Positions 52,617 through 62,196 of a stretch of DNA of 64,000 nt are shown here, one piece after another. The DNA lies in the NCBI GenBank assembly GCA_019649035.1, contig BMAT01004542.1, positions 60,240 through 124,239 of the forward strand, in the 5' to 3' direction. Made by a program: the position numbers and the translations under genes. This DNA is from Elysia marginata (taxonomy: Eukaryota > Mollusca > Gastropoda > Plakobranchidae). The notes beneath the pieces were generated by a model. That model made no database searches, had not been told where the DNA came from, and saw only the letters and a program-made list of their open reading frames with translations. Each line of letters starts with the position of its first letter. Position 1 is the stretch's first letter.

Positions 52617-53474
52617 TTAAAAAACCTTCAAACTTAAATCTAAATTGGATACGGAATGTGTCAAAGCCCCACAAGAAATATAATCCACCCCACATGTGGC
52701 ATAAGTCCTTATATTTTGGTCGGTAATATTACCAGAAGATTCCGTCAATACCCTCCCGTCTATAAGTTTTACCGCTTTGGTAGTTTCTTCAAAATTGAAA
52801 TTGTCTAAAAGTATTCTAAAAATCCCTTCACTCTTTAGAATTTCCGAGACCATTTCCAAACACTCTGCTTCGACAACGATGGGCAAATCCAATCCATTTT
52901 CTTTCAGATAGTTTTTAGTTTTTGATATGGCTGTACTTACCCCACCACAAAAATCTATGTGGTTGTCCTTTAGCATAATCATATCGTATAAACCCATTCT
53001 GTGGTTTTCACCGCCACCTATTTTCACCGCCCATTTTTCTAAAATTCTTATCCCCGGTGTGGTCTTCCTGGTATCTATCACCTTAGCCTTTGTGCCTTCG
53101 ATCAACTTTTGGTATGTGGCGGTTTTAGTCGCTATAGCACTCATCCTTTGCATCGCGTTGAGTATTACCCTTTCTGCTTTCAATATAGACTGCTGATTCC
53201 CTTCTACCTCTAAAATAGTATCGGAATGAAAGATAGTGTCTCCATCATTTTTGAATATGGTTACTTTCAAACCATCATCGACGACATCAAAAACCTGCTT
53301 TGCAAAATCGACACCGGAAAGGATACCTTTATCTTTTGAAAAGAGCACTGCCTTGCCCCTACTATTGGTCGAAATACAAGCCAAAGAACTGAAATCGCCA
53401 TCACCCACATCCTCTGCAATAGCACTAATTGCAATATCTCTTATTTTTTTGCTAAATGTATTATCAAATAACAT
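52617..53474 (-). CDS. nadC: Nicotinate-nucleotide pyrophosphorylase (carboxylating)
   Basis: 285 residues. Converts quinolinate and PRPP to nicotinate mononucleotide, releasing CO2, in NAD synthesis. DTRKTTPGIR (135-144), KIGGGENHRMGLYDMIMLKDNHI and VEAECLEM are the catalytic and phosphate-binding blocks. Usual length. Lies in the leftward panB-rluA-nadC-yihY-plsC group. nadA and nadB are not in the window. Confidence 0.95.
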   Translation of the reverse strand: MLFDNTFSKKIRDIAISAIAEDVGDGDFSSLACISTNSRGKAVLFSKDKGILSGVDFAKQVFDVVDDGLKVTIFKNDGDTIFHSDTILEVEGNQQSILKAERVILNAMQRMSAIATKTATYQKLIEGTKAKVIDTRKTTPGIRILEKWAVKIGGGENHRMGLYDMIMLKDNHIDFCGGVSTAISKTKNYLKENGLDLPIVVEAECLEMVSEILKSEGIFRILLDNFNFEETTKAVKLIDGRVLTESSGNITDQNIRTYATCGVDYISCGALTHSVSNLDLSLKVF

Positions 53475-53531
53475 GATGCCAAGTTAGATAACTTTTTAAA
53501 AAAGAATACTGGTCCCTTCTCTTATGAAAGC

Positions 53532-54227
53532 TTAAATAGAACCTAACCCCTTTATCCCCCAATATGCTTTATAATCTAAGTGTGATAAAAAATCCACCCG
53601 CTCCTTTTTCACGGGGTGGATAAATGACAATTGGTAGGCGTGCAGACAAATTCCCCCATTGCTTAGGCTTCTTTTAGCAGTATATTTTAGGTCGCCCTTT
53701 ATCGGGTTGCCTATAAAAGATAGTTGCGCCCTAATTTGGTGATGCCTACCACTCTCCAAATTTATTTTAAGCAGTGTGTAGCGGTCTAATTTCTTTACTA
53801 CTTGGTAGCTCAGCTTAGCCCTTTTGGAGTTTGGGACTTCCTTTTCATAGGCATAAGACTTGTTTTGCTTGGAATTTCGCACCAGCCAGTGTTCTAACTC
53901 CCCCCCCTTTGTCAACTGTCCCTCTACTAATGATAAATAGCTTTTTTTTACTTCCCCTTCGGCAAAGATTCGATTCATTCTTGCCAAAGATTTGGATGTC
54001 TTCGCAAAAACCACAAGTCCGCTCACAGGTCTATCAATACGGTGAACTGTACCCAAAAAAACCCCTCCCGGTTTTTTTTTATTAACCTTTATGTAATCTT
54101 TGACTATTTCACAAAGGGGCTTGTCTGCTGTTTTATCACCTTGCACAATATCCCCCACGCGTTTATCAACTGCTATCAAATGGTTGTCTTCATAAATTAC
54201 GATGAGGTTATTTGGATTAGAACTCAT
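53532..54227 (-). CDS. RluA-family RNA pseudouridine synthase
   Basis: 231 residues. HRIDRPVSGLVVFAKT (62-77) carries the catalytic Asp (D65) of the HRLDxxTSG motif, and LESGRHHQIRAQL is the second RluA signature. No S4 domain. Makes pseudouridine in rRNA or tRNA; the exact site is unknown. Starts directly before panB ends (one base apart), so cotranscribed with it. Confidence 0.9.
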   Translation of the reverse strand: MSSNPNNLIVIYEDNHLIAVDKRVGDIVQGDKTADKPLCEIVKDYIKVNKKKPGGVFLGTVHRIDRPVSGLVVFAKTSKSLARMNRIFAEGEVKKSYLSLVEGQLTKGGELEHWLVRNSKQNKSYAYEKEVPNSKRAKLSYQVVKKLDRYTLLKINLESGRHHQIRAQLSFIGNPIKGDLKYTAKRSLSNGGICLHAYQLSFIHPVKKERVDFLSHLDYKAYWGIKGLGSI

Positions 54228-55037
54228 CTAATACTGTTCATACTCACTAGGAAAATTACCCGTCCTGACATCTAAGTTATATCGCTTTACGGCTTTGCCT
54301 ATATCTTCGTATAGATTCATATACCGCCTCAAAAAACGAGGTTCAAATTCGTGGGTAATTCCCAGCATATCTTGTAGTACAAGCACTTGACCGTCAACCT
54401 GATTTCCAGCACCAATACCAATGACAGGAATATTGACAGAGGTGGCTACCTCAGCCCCCAACTTTGCAGGTATTTTTTCTAAAACCATGCCAAAACAACC
54501 AAGGGATTCTAAAAGTAACGCATCATCCTTTAGCAATTGTGCCTCTTGCTGTTCTGTAGCTCTGACCGTATAGGTTCCAAATTTGTATATAGACTGAGGC
54601 GTAAGCCCCAAATGACCCATCACAGGAATACCTGCCTTACAAATACGCTTTATAGATTTCTTTACATCCCTTCCCCCCTCCAACTTTACAGCATGGGCAC
54701 CACTTTCTTTCATAACTCTAATGGCACCCTGCAAAGCCTTTCGTGAGTTGGACTGGTAGGTCCCAAAAGGTAAATCTACTACCACCATCGCCCTTTTGAC
54801 AGCACGAACCACCGAGCTGGCATGGTAAATAATTTCATCTAAGGTAATAGGAAGGGTTGTCTGGTAACCCGCCATCACATTGCCCGCAGAATCCCCTACC
54901 AAAATGATATCTGTACCGGTGGAATCGACTATTTTAGCTAGAGAAAAGTCGTAAGCGGTAAGCATGGATATTTTTTCTCCCTTTTGCTTCATATCTAATA
55001 GAGAATTACTAGTTATTCTTTTGTAGTTTGGAGGCAT
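54228..55037 (-). CDS. panB: 3-methyl-2-oxobutanoate hydroxymethyltransferase
   Basis: 269 residues. First step of pantothenate synthesis, adding a methylene-THF carbon to ketoisovalerate. [18 protein letters not shown] (46-63) holds the Mg ligands Asp-Ser-Asp region, [14 protein letters not shown] and [15 protein letters not shown] are standard blocks. First gene of the leftward group and divergent from dnaK. Confidence 0.95.
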   Translation of the reverse strand: MPPNYKRITSNSLLDMKQKGEKISMLTAYDFSLAKIVDSTGTDIILVGDSAGNVMAGYQTTLPITLDEIIYHASSVVRAVKRAMVVVDLPFGTYQSNSRKALQGAIRVMKESGAHAVKLEGGRDVKKSIKRICKAGIPVMGHLGLTPQSIYKFGTYTVRATEQQEAQLLKDDALLLESLGCFGMVLEKIPAKLGAEVATSVNIPVIGIGAGNQVDGQVLVLQDMLGITHEFEPRFLRRYMNLYEDIGKAVKRYNLDVRTGNFPSEYEQY

Positions 55038-55121
55038 AGAAATTAAGTATTACAAGAAAGCAACGCCAAAGTTAGAATTTTAGAAGAACACAGGATATGC
55101 CATTATGTCAGTTTTTTAAAG

Positions 55122-55137
55122 TGGCACAGTCTTTGAA
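55122..55137 (+). promoter_or_regulatory. Possible TGGCAC-N5-TTGAA promoter of dnaK
   Basis: TGGCAC (55122-55127) and TTGAA (55133-55137), 5 bases apart, resemble a sigma-54 -24/-12 element (TGGCAC-N5-TTGCA) with one change at the -12 GC. A TGTCA about 15 bases upstream may be part of a Bacteroidota heat-shock promoter instead. It is 27 bp before the ATG. Confidence 0.35.
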
Positions 55138-55164
55138 AATACAGACTGAAAAACAAAGTGTGTT

Positions 55165-57066
55165 ATGAGTAAGATAATAGGGATAGATTTAGGAACTACA
55201 AACTCTTGTGTATCAGTAATGGAGGGCAATGACCCTGTAGTCATACCAAATGCCGAAGGCAAAAGAACAACGCCTTCCGTAATTGCTTTTGTAGATGGTA
55301 ATGAAATTAAAGTTGGAGATCCTGCTAAAAGGCAAGCCGTTACAAACGCTGTCAAGACCATATACTCTATCAAAAGGTTTATGGGGAATAAGTTTTCTGA
55401 GTCTAGCAAAGAAGCCAAAAGGGTACCTTATAAGGTTATAAAGGGGGATAATGACACCCCAAGGGTAGATATTGAAGGGCGAAAATACACCCCTCAGGAA
55501 CTCTCTGCAATGATTTTGCAAAAAATGAAAAAAACGGCAGAAGACTACCTTGGTCAAGCCGTAAACGAAGCGGTTATCACTGTTCCTGCTTATTTTAATG
55601 ATTCCCAAAGACAAGCTACTAAAGAGGCTGGAGAAATAGCCGGGCTTAAAGTGAGTCGTATTATCAACGAGCCTACCGCAGCTGCTTTAGCATACGGTCT
55701 AGACAAAAAGAATAAAGACCAAAAAATAGTTGTCTATGACTTGGGTGGAGGCACTTTTGATGTGTCCATATTAGAGTTGGGCGACGGTGTTTTTGAAGTG
55801 CTTTCTACCAATGGAGATACCCACTTAGGAGGAGATGACTTTGACGAAGTAATTATAGACTGGCTAGTAGATGAATTTAAAAAAGACGAGTCTTTTGATT
55901 TAAGAAAAGATAATATGGCACTTCAAAGGCTAAAAGAAGCCGCTGAAAAAGCTAAAATAGAATTGTCCTCATCATCTCAAACAGAGATTAATCTGCCTTA
56001 TATCACAGCAACTGATAGTGGTCCAAAACACTTGGTAAAAACGCTTACTCTTGCGAAGTTTGAACAACTCTCAGATGAACTTGTAAAACGCTCTATGCTA
56101 CCTTGTGAAAAAGCATTAAAAGATGCAGGTCTAAGCAAATCTGACATAGATGAAGTGATTCTGGTTGGTGGCTCTACAAGGATACCAAAGATACAAGGGG
56201 AAGTAGAAAAATTCTTTGGTAAAAAGCCTTCTAAAGGGGTTAACCCCGATGAAGTGGTTGCCATAGGAGCTGCAATACAAGGTGGGGTCTTATCTGGAGA
56301 TGTAAAAGATGTATTGCTACTTGATGTAACACCCCTCTCACTCGGTATAGAAACTATGGGTAGTGTAATGACAAAACTTATAGACTCTAACACTACTATA
56401 CCGACTAAAAAGTCTCAGATTTTTTCTACGGCAGCTGACAATCAGCCCTCGGTAGAAATACATGTGTTGCAAGGCGAAAGATCAATGGCGACAGACAACA
56501 AAACCATAGGCCGGTTCCACTTAGACGGGATTCCTCCTGCACCGAGAGGCACACCCCAAATTGAGGTAACTTTTGACATTGATGCTAATGGAATTATAAA
56601 AGTCTCTGCGACTGACAAGGCTACGGGTAAGTCTCAAGACATAAGGATAGAGGCGTCTTCTGGACTTACAGAAGCGGAAATAGAAAAAATGAAAGCAGAG
56701 GCAGAAGCCAACGCAGAAAAAGATAAGGAAGCAAAGGAAAAGGCTGATAAAGTCAATGAAGCTGATGCGATGATTTTCCAAACGGAAAAACAGTTGAAGG
56801 AGTTTGGAGACAAGATACCTGAAAATAAAAAAGCAGATATTGAAAGTGCTTTGGGAGCACTCAAAAAAGTCTTTGAAACCAAAGAAATAGATAAAATTAC
56901 GCCTGCATTAGATAAACTCAACGAAGTTTGGAAAAACGCTTCCGAAGAATTATACAAGGCACAGCAAGCTTCCCAAACAGCAGATACGAATGCTGAACCC
57001 GAAGACAAAAAGAAGAAAAAAGGAAAGAATGATGTAGAGGATGTAGATTTTGAAGAAGTGAAGTAA
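55165..57066 (+). CDS. dnaK: Chaperone protein DnaK (Hsp70)
   Basis: 633 residues. ATPase domain with [11 protein letters not shown] (4-14), [13 protein letters not shown] and [11 protein letters not shown], then the substrate-binding domain with [13 protein letters not shown]. The C-terminus [11 protein letters not shown] ends with the EEV motif. General stress chaperone working with DnaJ and GrpE, neither of which is nearby. A strong hairpin terminator follows. Complete and typical. Confidence 0.98.
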   Translation: MSKIIGIDLGTTNSCVSVMEGNDPVVIPNAEGKRTTPSVIAFVDGNEIKVGDPAKRQAVTNAVKTIYSIKRFMGNKFSESSKEAKRVPYKVIKGDNDTPRVDIEGRKYTPQELSAMILQKMKKTAEDYLGQAVNEAVITVPAYFNDSQRQATKEAGEIAGLKVSRIINEPTAAALAYGLDKKNKDQKIVVYDLGGGTFDVSILELGDGVFEVLSTNGDTHLGGDDFDEVIIDWLVDEFKKDESFDLRKDNMALQRLKEAAEKAKIELSSSSQTEINLPYITATDSGPKHLVKTLTLAKFEQLSDELVKRSMLPCEKALKDAGLSKSDIDEVILVGGSTRIPKIQGEVEKFFGKKPSKGVNPDEVVAIGAAIQGGVLSGDVKDVLLLDVTPLSLGIETMGSVMTKLIDSNTTIPTKKSQIFSTAADNQPSVEIHVLQGERSMATDNKTIGRFHLDGIPPAPRGTPQIEVTFDIDANGIIKVSATDKATGKSQDIRIEASSGLTEAEIEKMKAEAEANAEKDKEAKEKADKVNEADAMIFQTEKQLKEFGDKIPENKKADIESALGALKKVFETKEIDKITPALDKLNEVWKNASEELYKAQQASQTADTNAEPEDKKKKKGKNDVEDVDFEEVK

Positions 57067-57088
57067 ACTTGTCTTTTTCTTCAACCAA

Positions 57089-57114
57089 AAAAGGGGGCTT
57101 TGCCCCCTTTCTTC
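57089..57114. terminator. Bidirectional terminator after dnaK
   Basis: AAAGGGGGC-TTT-GCCCCCTTT, an 8-9 bp GC-rich stem with A-run on the left and T-run on the right. It ends dnaK and also the opposite-strand barrel gene at 57131. Confidence 0.85.
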
Positions 57115-57130
57115 ATAAAAAAACTTTATT

Positions 57131-57565
57131 TTAAAATTTATAGCCTATCCCTATCTGACCAACATTCGCGTTGAACCGTAAGTCAAAAAATAGTCCCCAT
57201 GGCAAATTATACTCTACTCCGGCTAAAATCCCAAGAGTAAAGACAGATGCGTTTAAACTTACAATACTAACACCCAATAAAGGGTAAAACCCCTCTAACA
57301 ATTGAAATTTTGCGATCGGACTCAAGAAAATTTCATTAACAGATATAGCATTGGTATCTATAAGCTTGGTATACATAAGCTCTACCGAACCTTTAAAATT
57401 TTCACTGAAGGGACGTTCTACGAGAATTCCGAAATATGGTTTTTTGTCGAGACCAAAATTCATTCCAGCCTTCAACCCAAATTTGGCTTTAGATTGTGCA
57501 TTAGATTGTGCAAAGGCAAGAGAAGATACTCCCAAAAATAGAAATAAAATAAAACTTTTTTTCAT
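57131..57565 (-). CDS. Small outer-membrane beta-barrel-like secreted protein
   Basis: 144 residues from the ATG at 57565 (frame open further upstream, but the signal peptide MKKSFILFLFLGVSSLAFAQ begins here). The mature part alternates hydrophobic and polar residues and ends GIGYKF with a C-terminal aromatic, as in small outer-membrane barrels. AQSNAQSKAKFGLKAGMNFG resembles the start of outer-membrane beta-barrel domain proteins. Function unknown. Confidence 0.75.
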   Translation of the reverse strand: MKKSFILFLFLGVSSLAFAQSNAQSKAKFGLKAGMNFGLDKKPYFGILVERPFSENFKGSVELMYTKLIDTNAISVNEIFLSPIAKFQLLEGFYPLLGVSIVSLNASVFTLGILAGVEYNLPWGLFFDLRFNANVGQIGIGYKF

Positions 57566-57630
57566 AAAAATAATTTTTTGAATTAAAAAAATAAAATATG
57601 CATACAAATTGAAGATGATTACCTGAAATC

Positions 57631-57660
57631 TTGTTTAAACCTAGAGTTTGCTTAGCTTTG
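57631..57660 (+). promoter_or_regulatory. Promoter of the DNA methyltransferase gene (TTG-N19-TAGCTTTG)
   Basis: TTG at 57631-57633 and TAGCTTTG at 57653-57660 match the Bacteroidota promoter consensus exactly with 19-bp spacing. Transcription should start near 57665, so the ATG at 57676 is the real start and the in-frame TTG at 57631 is the -33 box, not a codon. Confidence 0.7.
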
Positions 57661-57675
57661 CAAAGTACACTTCCT

Positions 57676-58587
57676 ATGAATCGAAAGCGTAAAAAGGGAA
57701 ACAGAACGGAAACGAGTTCTTTTGGCACAAAAGGGAGAATTAGTCACAACGCCTCAAAATTCTACAATTCTAATCTCTACAGAGCACTAAACCAAAATGA
57801 AGGTATCAACGGGAATGAGAATAAACTCCCAAAAAACCTTCTAAACACTCACCTTTTGGCCTCTTCTGAAGATATGTCTATGGTACCCAACAATTCTGTT
57901 CACCTTGTGGTAACCTCTCCTCCTTACAATGTCTGTAAAGATTATGACAATGATTTATCCCTATCTGAATACTTGCAAATGCTAAAAAATGCTTTTGAAG
58001 AAACTTATAGAGTACTTATCTACGGGGGGAGGATGTGTATCAATGTAGCTAATGTGGGAAGAAAGCCCTATATCCCTCTCTCTGACCATATTTCAAAAAT
58101 GATGATCAAAATAGGCTTTAATATGCGGGGCGAAATCATATGGGACAAAGGTGCAAGTGCTAGCCATTCTACAGCTTGGGGAAGCTGGGCATCTGCCTCA
58201 AACCCTACATTGAGAGACATACACGAATACATCTTAGTATTTTCAAAAGGAGATTTCAAAAGGCAGTTGAGCAAGGAAGAAATGCAAAGCAAAAAAAACT
58301 CTATTTCCAAAGAAAATTTTTTGTCATGGACAAAATCTATATGGACTTTTAAAGCAGAATCTGCAAAAAAAATAGGACATCCTGCCCCGTTTCCCATTGA
58401 CCTCCCAGACAGATTGATACAACTCTACTCATTTGAGACGGACATTATATTAGATCCCTTTATGGGAAGTGGCACAACTGCCATAGCCGCATTAAAGAAT
58501 AAAAGACAATACCTAGGCTTTGAAGTCAATAGAGAATATATCTACTTAGCAAAAGAAAGAGAAAAAACCTATTTGGAGTCTAAATAA
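57676..58587 (+). CDS. Site-specific DNA methyltransferase (SPPY type)
   Basis: 303 residues from the ATG at 57676. VTSPPYNVCKDYDND holds motif IV (SPPY), used by N4-cytosine and some N6-adenine enzymes, and ILDPFMGSGTTAIAALKNKRQYLGFEVN is the SAM-binding motif I placed C-terminally, so beta class. The middle WGSWASASNPTLRDIHEYILVFSKGD is the usual linker. The N-terminal 60 residues are basic and low-complexity. No restriction gene is nearby, so it may be an orphan methylase setting an epigenetic mark. Promoter is given by TTG-N19-TAGCTTTG. Confidence 0.9.
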   Translation: MNRKRKKGNRTETSSFGTKGRISHNASKFYNSNLYRALNQNEGINGNENKLPKNLLNTHLLASSEDMSMVPNNSVHLVVTSPPYNVCKDYDNDLSLSEYLQMLKNAFEETYRVLIYGGRMCINVANVGRKPYIPLSDHISKMMIKIGFNMRGEIIWDKGASASHSTAWGSWASASNPTLRDIHEYILVFSKGDFKRQLSKEEMQSKKNSISKENFLSWTKSIWTFKAESAKKIGHPAPFPIDLPDRLIQLYSFETDIILDPFMGSGTTAIAALKNKRQYLGFEVNREYIYLAKEREKTYLESK

Positions 58588-58602
58588 GAAATGACTCATA
58601 CT

Positions 58603-59730
58603 TTAAGTATCTCTTTTCAAAAGTGATACCATTGTATCGGCTATCTTTTCAGAAGTACTGGTATTTCCCAAAACACGATAAAGCTTTTCGTATTCTGCGA
58701 CTAGTTGTTTTCTATGATTCTTGTCTAAAATTCTCTCTAGTTCTGCAACTAAATTTTTGTGGTTCAAACTTTTCTGCAACAATTCTTTAACGACTTCTCT
58801 ATCAGCTATTATATTAACTAGAGAGGCAAACTTTGGATTGGCAATTTTCATTGCAAGAGCAAAAGAAATTGGAGAACTCTTGTAACACACCACCTGTGGC
58901 ACCTTGAAGAGTGCTGTCTCTAATGTTGCCGTTCCACTAGTTACAAGGGCAGCTTGAGAATGAGACAATAGGTCATAGGTTTTTCCCTTCACTAGAAACA
59001 CATTATCAGAGATAATGAAACGCTCATAAAATTCTACATCCATAGAAATCGCTCCAGCAATAACAAAACAATATTCAGAAAACCTATCTGCCACCGTGAT
59101 CATTACAGAGAGTATCTTGGTAATTTCTTGCTTTCTACTACCCGGTAGAAGGGCTATAATAGGCTTTTCTGGGAGGTTATTGTCCGACCTAAAAGTCGAT
59201 ATATTAATTTTATCCTTATTGTATTTGGATATAATATCCGGTAGTGGATGCCCAAAATAATGAACCGGATAGTTGTACTTCTCCTCATAAAAAGCCCTCT
59301 CAAAGGGAAAAATAACAAACATTTCGTCTATATCTCTTTTTATAGCTTTAACCCTACCCTGCCTCCATATCCATACTTTTGGAGAAATATAATAGAATGT
59401 CTTATAACCTTTACCCTTTGCCCATTTAGCTATTCTTAGATTGAATCCGGCATAGTCTATAAATATGAGGACATCGGGTTTGTATTGGGCGATATCCTCC
59501 TTACAAAACTTTATGTTTTTTAGAATAGTCTTGATATTGAGCAACACCTCCCAAAAGCCCATGAGTGCCAACTCCCTGTAGTGCTTCACAATATTGTTGT
59601 CTTCGCCAAGCATAAGATCACCTCCCCAAAACCTAAACTGAGCGATATTATCTTTTTTCTTTAAATACTTTATCAGATGAGCCCCGTACATATCTCCCGA
59701 AGCCTCTCCGCATATAATGTAATATTTCAT
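58603..59730 (-). CDS. lpxB: Lipid-A-disaccharide synthase
   Basis: 375 residues, GT19 family. Joins UDP-diacyl-glucosamine and lipid X to make the lipid A disaccharide on the inner membrane. IICGEASGDMYGAHLI (4-19), LALMGFWEVL and ALLPGSRKQEI are family blocks. With kdsA it shows a lipid A/Kdo outer membrane. Ends 15 bp after the convergent methyltransferase gene. Confidence 0.95.
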   Translation of the reverse strand: MKYYIICGEASGDMYGAHLIKYLKKKDNIAQFRFWGGDLMLGEDNNIVKHYRELALMGFWEVLLNIKTILKNIKFCKEDIAQYKPDVLIFIDYAGFNLRIAKWAKGKGYKTFYYISPKVWIWRQGRVKAIKRDIDEMFVIFPFERAFYEEKYNYPVHYFGHPLPDIISKYNKDKINISTFRSDNNLPEKPIIALLPGSRKQEITKILSVMITVADRFSEYCFVIAGAISMDVEFYERFIISDNVFLVKGKTYDLLSHSQAALVTSGTATLETALFKVPQVVCYKSSPISFALAMKIANPKFASLVNIIADREVVKELLQKSLNHKNLVAELERILDKNHRKQLVAEYEKLYRVLGNTSTSEKIADTMVSLLKRDT

Positions 59731-59819
59731 AATTATACTTTAGGTTAAATAATTTTTTTAAATGATCCTATTAAATAGGGGTATAGACTAGGAAAATAAT
59801 TATTTTTTTACTTTAGACT

Positions 59820-60318
59820 ATGAGATACAACCGATTAAGGGATTACAAAATTAAAAAAAATTACCGCCCATTTTTTATATGACTTGCCCGCGAATAAAAC
59901 AGCCAACCTTTTAACAATAAATTAGAATACTATCAATGCCTATACAAGCTGTTTCGAAAGGAAATCTTTGCAATACTTTCACAAGGTACTCAAAAAAGAT
60001 TTTCTGACGAGACAGAACTTGACAAAAGTTACTTTGGAACTAAAAGATTTAGAAGAAAAAGAGGGCGGGGAGCAAGGAAAGTAAAAACAAGCGTTTTTTG
60101 CCTCTTAAAAAGGAACAGAAATGCCTATAATTAAAGGGCAAATACTAGAAAAATGAGTGTTCCATTCACAGACGGATGGTGTACCTGTAAAAAGAAGAAC
60201 TTCAAAATTCAATTTCTTGAAAGGTAAAAAATATACTACATTCGGAAGAATCTGTTTGTACTGGAAAGACAAAAAAGAGAATTTAGGTCGCATAATCTGG
60301 AAAATATTTAAAACATAA
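59820..60318 (+). pseudogene. Decayed IS1595-family transposase
   Basis: The frame from ATG 59820 reads MRYNRLRDYKIKK, then stops at 59880 (TGA) and 59895 (TAA), continues with LYKLFRKEIF and DETELDKSYFGTKRFRRKRGRGA, the DDE-domain start of the IS1016/IS1595 group, then breaks near 60120 where the match moves to the next frame (PIIKGQILEK, a stop, then TDG) and ends with a K-rich tail. The C-terminal catalytic part is shortened. No terminal repeats or target duplications were found. It is a remnant, not a working element. Confidence 0.8.
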
Positions 60319-60398
60319 GTCCCAGATCCGAAAAAATAATTCCTGTTTTTTTTTTCATTTTCCCCTAGTTTAAAACCTAAGAGATTGTTGTAAAGCTA

Positions 60399-61469
60399 CT
60401 ACCGTAGGACATCCTCTAGATAGAGTTCTAAATCTTCCATAGCCGGGCTGATTTGCCGTATGACCATATTTTCGTCCAAGACAAAAATAGTTGGAATTGA
60501 CTTTACATTATAGAGTTTCGCTACGGCATCCCTCCAACCCTTCAGGTTAGACAAATGATTCCAATCCAGCCTATCATCTTCAATTGCTTTCACCCAGTCT
60601 TGCTTCTTTTTATCTAAAGAAACACCGACTAATTCTAGCCCTCTGTCGTGATATTTTTTGTACAACGCCACCAAATGAGGGTTTTTCTCACGGCAGGGAT
60701 TACACCAAGATGCCCAAAAATCTATAATAACCACCTTGCCCTTAATATCACTTAGTTTTACCAAGTTACCTTCGGGGTTCGGGGCAGAAAAATCTGGAGC
60801 AGTCTTGCCGACAGATACTCTTTCTATTTGGGATATCATTTCTCCTATAAGGCTTCCCTCTTTGGTATTTCTTATGTCAGGATTTATACCCATGTACAAT
60901 TCTTTAACCGTTTTGATCATCCTCAATGGGTGTATCGGATCCTTTAATAATAAGTTCTCAACAAAGAATAGGGAGGCATAAGAGTTCTTGTTTTCTTTTA
61001 TAAAACTGACCATACGTGTTTCTAACTCTTTTTCTGAATGCTCTATATTTTTCAAAGCCTCCAGGCTATCTTTACCTTGATTATTAATATGTAGTTTCTC
61101 TCTTTGCTGTTTTTCAAAGTTTATGAACTTCATAATATCTTCGTTAGAGGGTGTTCCTGTAACGGAAGCACTATTGTCTGACAAGTCAGCTTCTACCTTT
61201 ATCTCGCCTTTTTCTAAAAATATCGGTAAGGATATTTTTTTCGCTATCAACAAATAATAGGGCTTGGGATAGTCTACAAAACCCTTGTAAGTAAAGCCCT
61301 TTTCAGAAGTGTAAAAACTATCTAAGTCCACAAGCTTATCGCCTTCTCTTTTCGCCAAACGGATAAGCACATCTTTCTTTGAACCCTTCACCTTGGTAAT
61401 TAGAGAGTAATTTGTAGAGTTCTCGCAAGAGAGAGCAAATGCCAGAACCAGAAGTAAACAAAATCTCAT
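60399..61469 (-). CDS. TlpA-like thioredoxin-fold lipoprotein with DUF4369 domain
   Basis: 356 residues. Lipobox FALSC with Cys15. An N-terminal DUF4369-like sandwich (about 20-105), helices (110-200), then a thioredoxin/AhpC-TSA domain (about 218-356) with the redox pair C256-C259 in FWASWCNPCREKNP and the cis-Pro region KSIPTIFVLD. Such Bacteroidota proteins act as periplasmic thiol-disulfide reductases, e.g. for cytochrome maturation; the partner is unknown. No ccm genes near. Confidence 0.88.
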   Translation of the reverse strand: MRFCLLLVLAFALSCENSTNYSLITKVKGSKKDVLIRLAKREGDKLVDLDSFYTSEKGFTYKGFVDYPKPYYLLIAKKISLPIFLEKGEIKVEADLSDNSASVTGTPSNEDIMKFINFEKQQREKLHINNQGKDSLEALKNIEHSEKELETRMVSFIKENKNSYASLFFVENLLLKDPIHPLRMIKTVKELYMGINPDIRNTKEGSLIGEMISQIERVSVGKTAPDFSAPNPEGNLVKLSDIKGKVVIIDFWASWCNPCREKNPHLVALYKKYHDRGLELVGVSLDKKKQDWVKAIEDDRLDWNHLSNLKGWRDAVAKLYNVKSIPTIFVLDENMVIRQISPAMEDLELYLEDVLR

Positions 61470-61584
61470 GAGTAAATATTATTAATTGGAACGACAAATG
61501 TAAATATTTATAACAAAATTGCAACCATAAAAATCCCAAAACTTCCTTTCACACTTGATATGTTGAATCTTTAAAGAGAATGAT

Positions 61585-61617
61585 TTTGCTTTTTTTAGAA
61601 TAAAAAAGTTATATTTG
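61585..61617 (+). promoter_or_regulatory. Promoter of the TRAP transporter operon (TTTG-N21-TATATTTG)
   Basis: TTTG at 61585-61588 and a perfect TATATTTG at 61610-61617, 21 bp apart. The transcript would carry a leader of about 50 bases before dctQ at 61675. Confidence 0.6.
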
Positions 61618-61674
61618 CCCCGATTTTTTTGTTAAAAAACTGTAACGGTTTGTGCTGTTTATTAATATTATTTT

Positions 61675-62193
61675 ATGTTAAAATTGCAATCTATCACCCC
61701 AAGTATAGATAATTTTTCAGAAAAAACAGGTAAAGTAGTAGGCTGGATAGCACCTATGATGGTTTTTATTGTAACAATAGATGTTCTTATTCGTTATGTT
61801 ATAAACATTTCCTTTATTTGGATTATTGAAGTGGAGATCTACCTTTTCAGTTTTTTGTTTTTATTCTCTTCAGGATATACCTTCAGACATGGGAAACATG
61901 TTCGGGTAGATGTTTTTTACGCAAAGCTACCTGATAAGAAAAAAGCATGGGTTAATATTATTGGGGGGATATTTTTGCTAATTCCCTGGTGTGTGATTTT
62001 AATATACTACTCTTGGAAGTATGCGTATGCATCTTTTCTAATGAATGAAGTGTCTTCTCAACCAGGAGGGTTGCCGTGTCTTTATATCCTGAAATTGTGC
62101 ATTACTATTGGTGCTTTATTACTTTTAATGCAAGGGGTTGGATATACTTTAAACGCTCTCTTAAGCATCACCAAATATCGTGAGAAACATTAA
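61675..62193 (+). CDS. dctQ: TRAP transporter small membrane subunit
   Basis: 172 residues with four helices (about 22-40, 50-70, 95-115, 135-155), the DctQ fold. It works as one unit with DctM, 3 bp downstream. Imports organic acids using a sodium or proton gradient with a solute-binding protein. GYTFRHGKHVRVDVFY is the conserved loop. The sodium pump setting (nhaD) is compatible with sodium-driven uptake. Confidence 0.92.
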   Translation: MLKLQSITPSIDNFSEKTGKVVGWIAPMMVFIVTIDVLIRYVINISFIWIIEVEIYLFSFLFLFSSGYTFRHGKHVRVDVFYAKLPDKKKAWVNIIGGIFLLIPWCVILIYYSWKYAYASFLMNEVSSQPGGLPCLYILKLCITIGALLLLMQGVGYTLNALLSITKYREKH

Positions 62194-62196
62194 GTT

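Noticed and set aside
59940-60320. Intergenic frames beside lpxB as a new small gene
   Set aside because: They resolve into a frameshifted IS1595-type transposase remnant.
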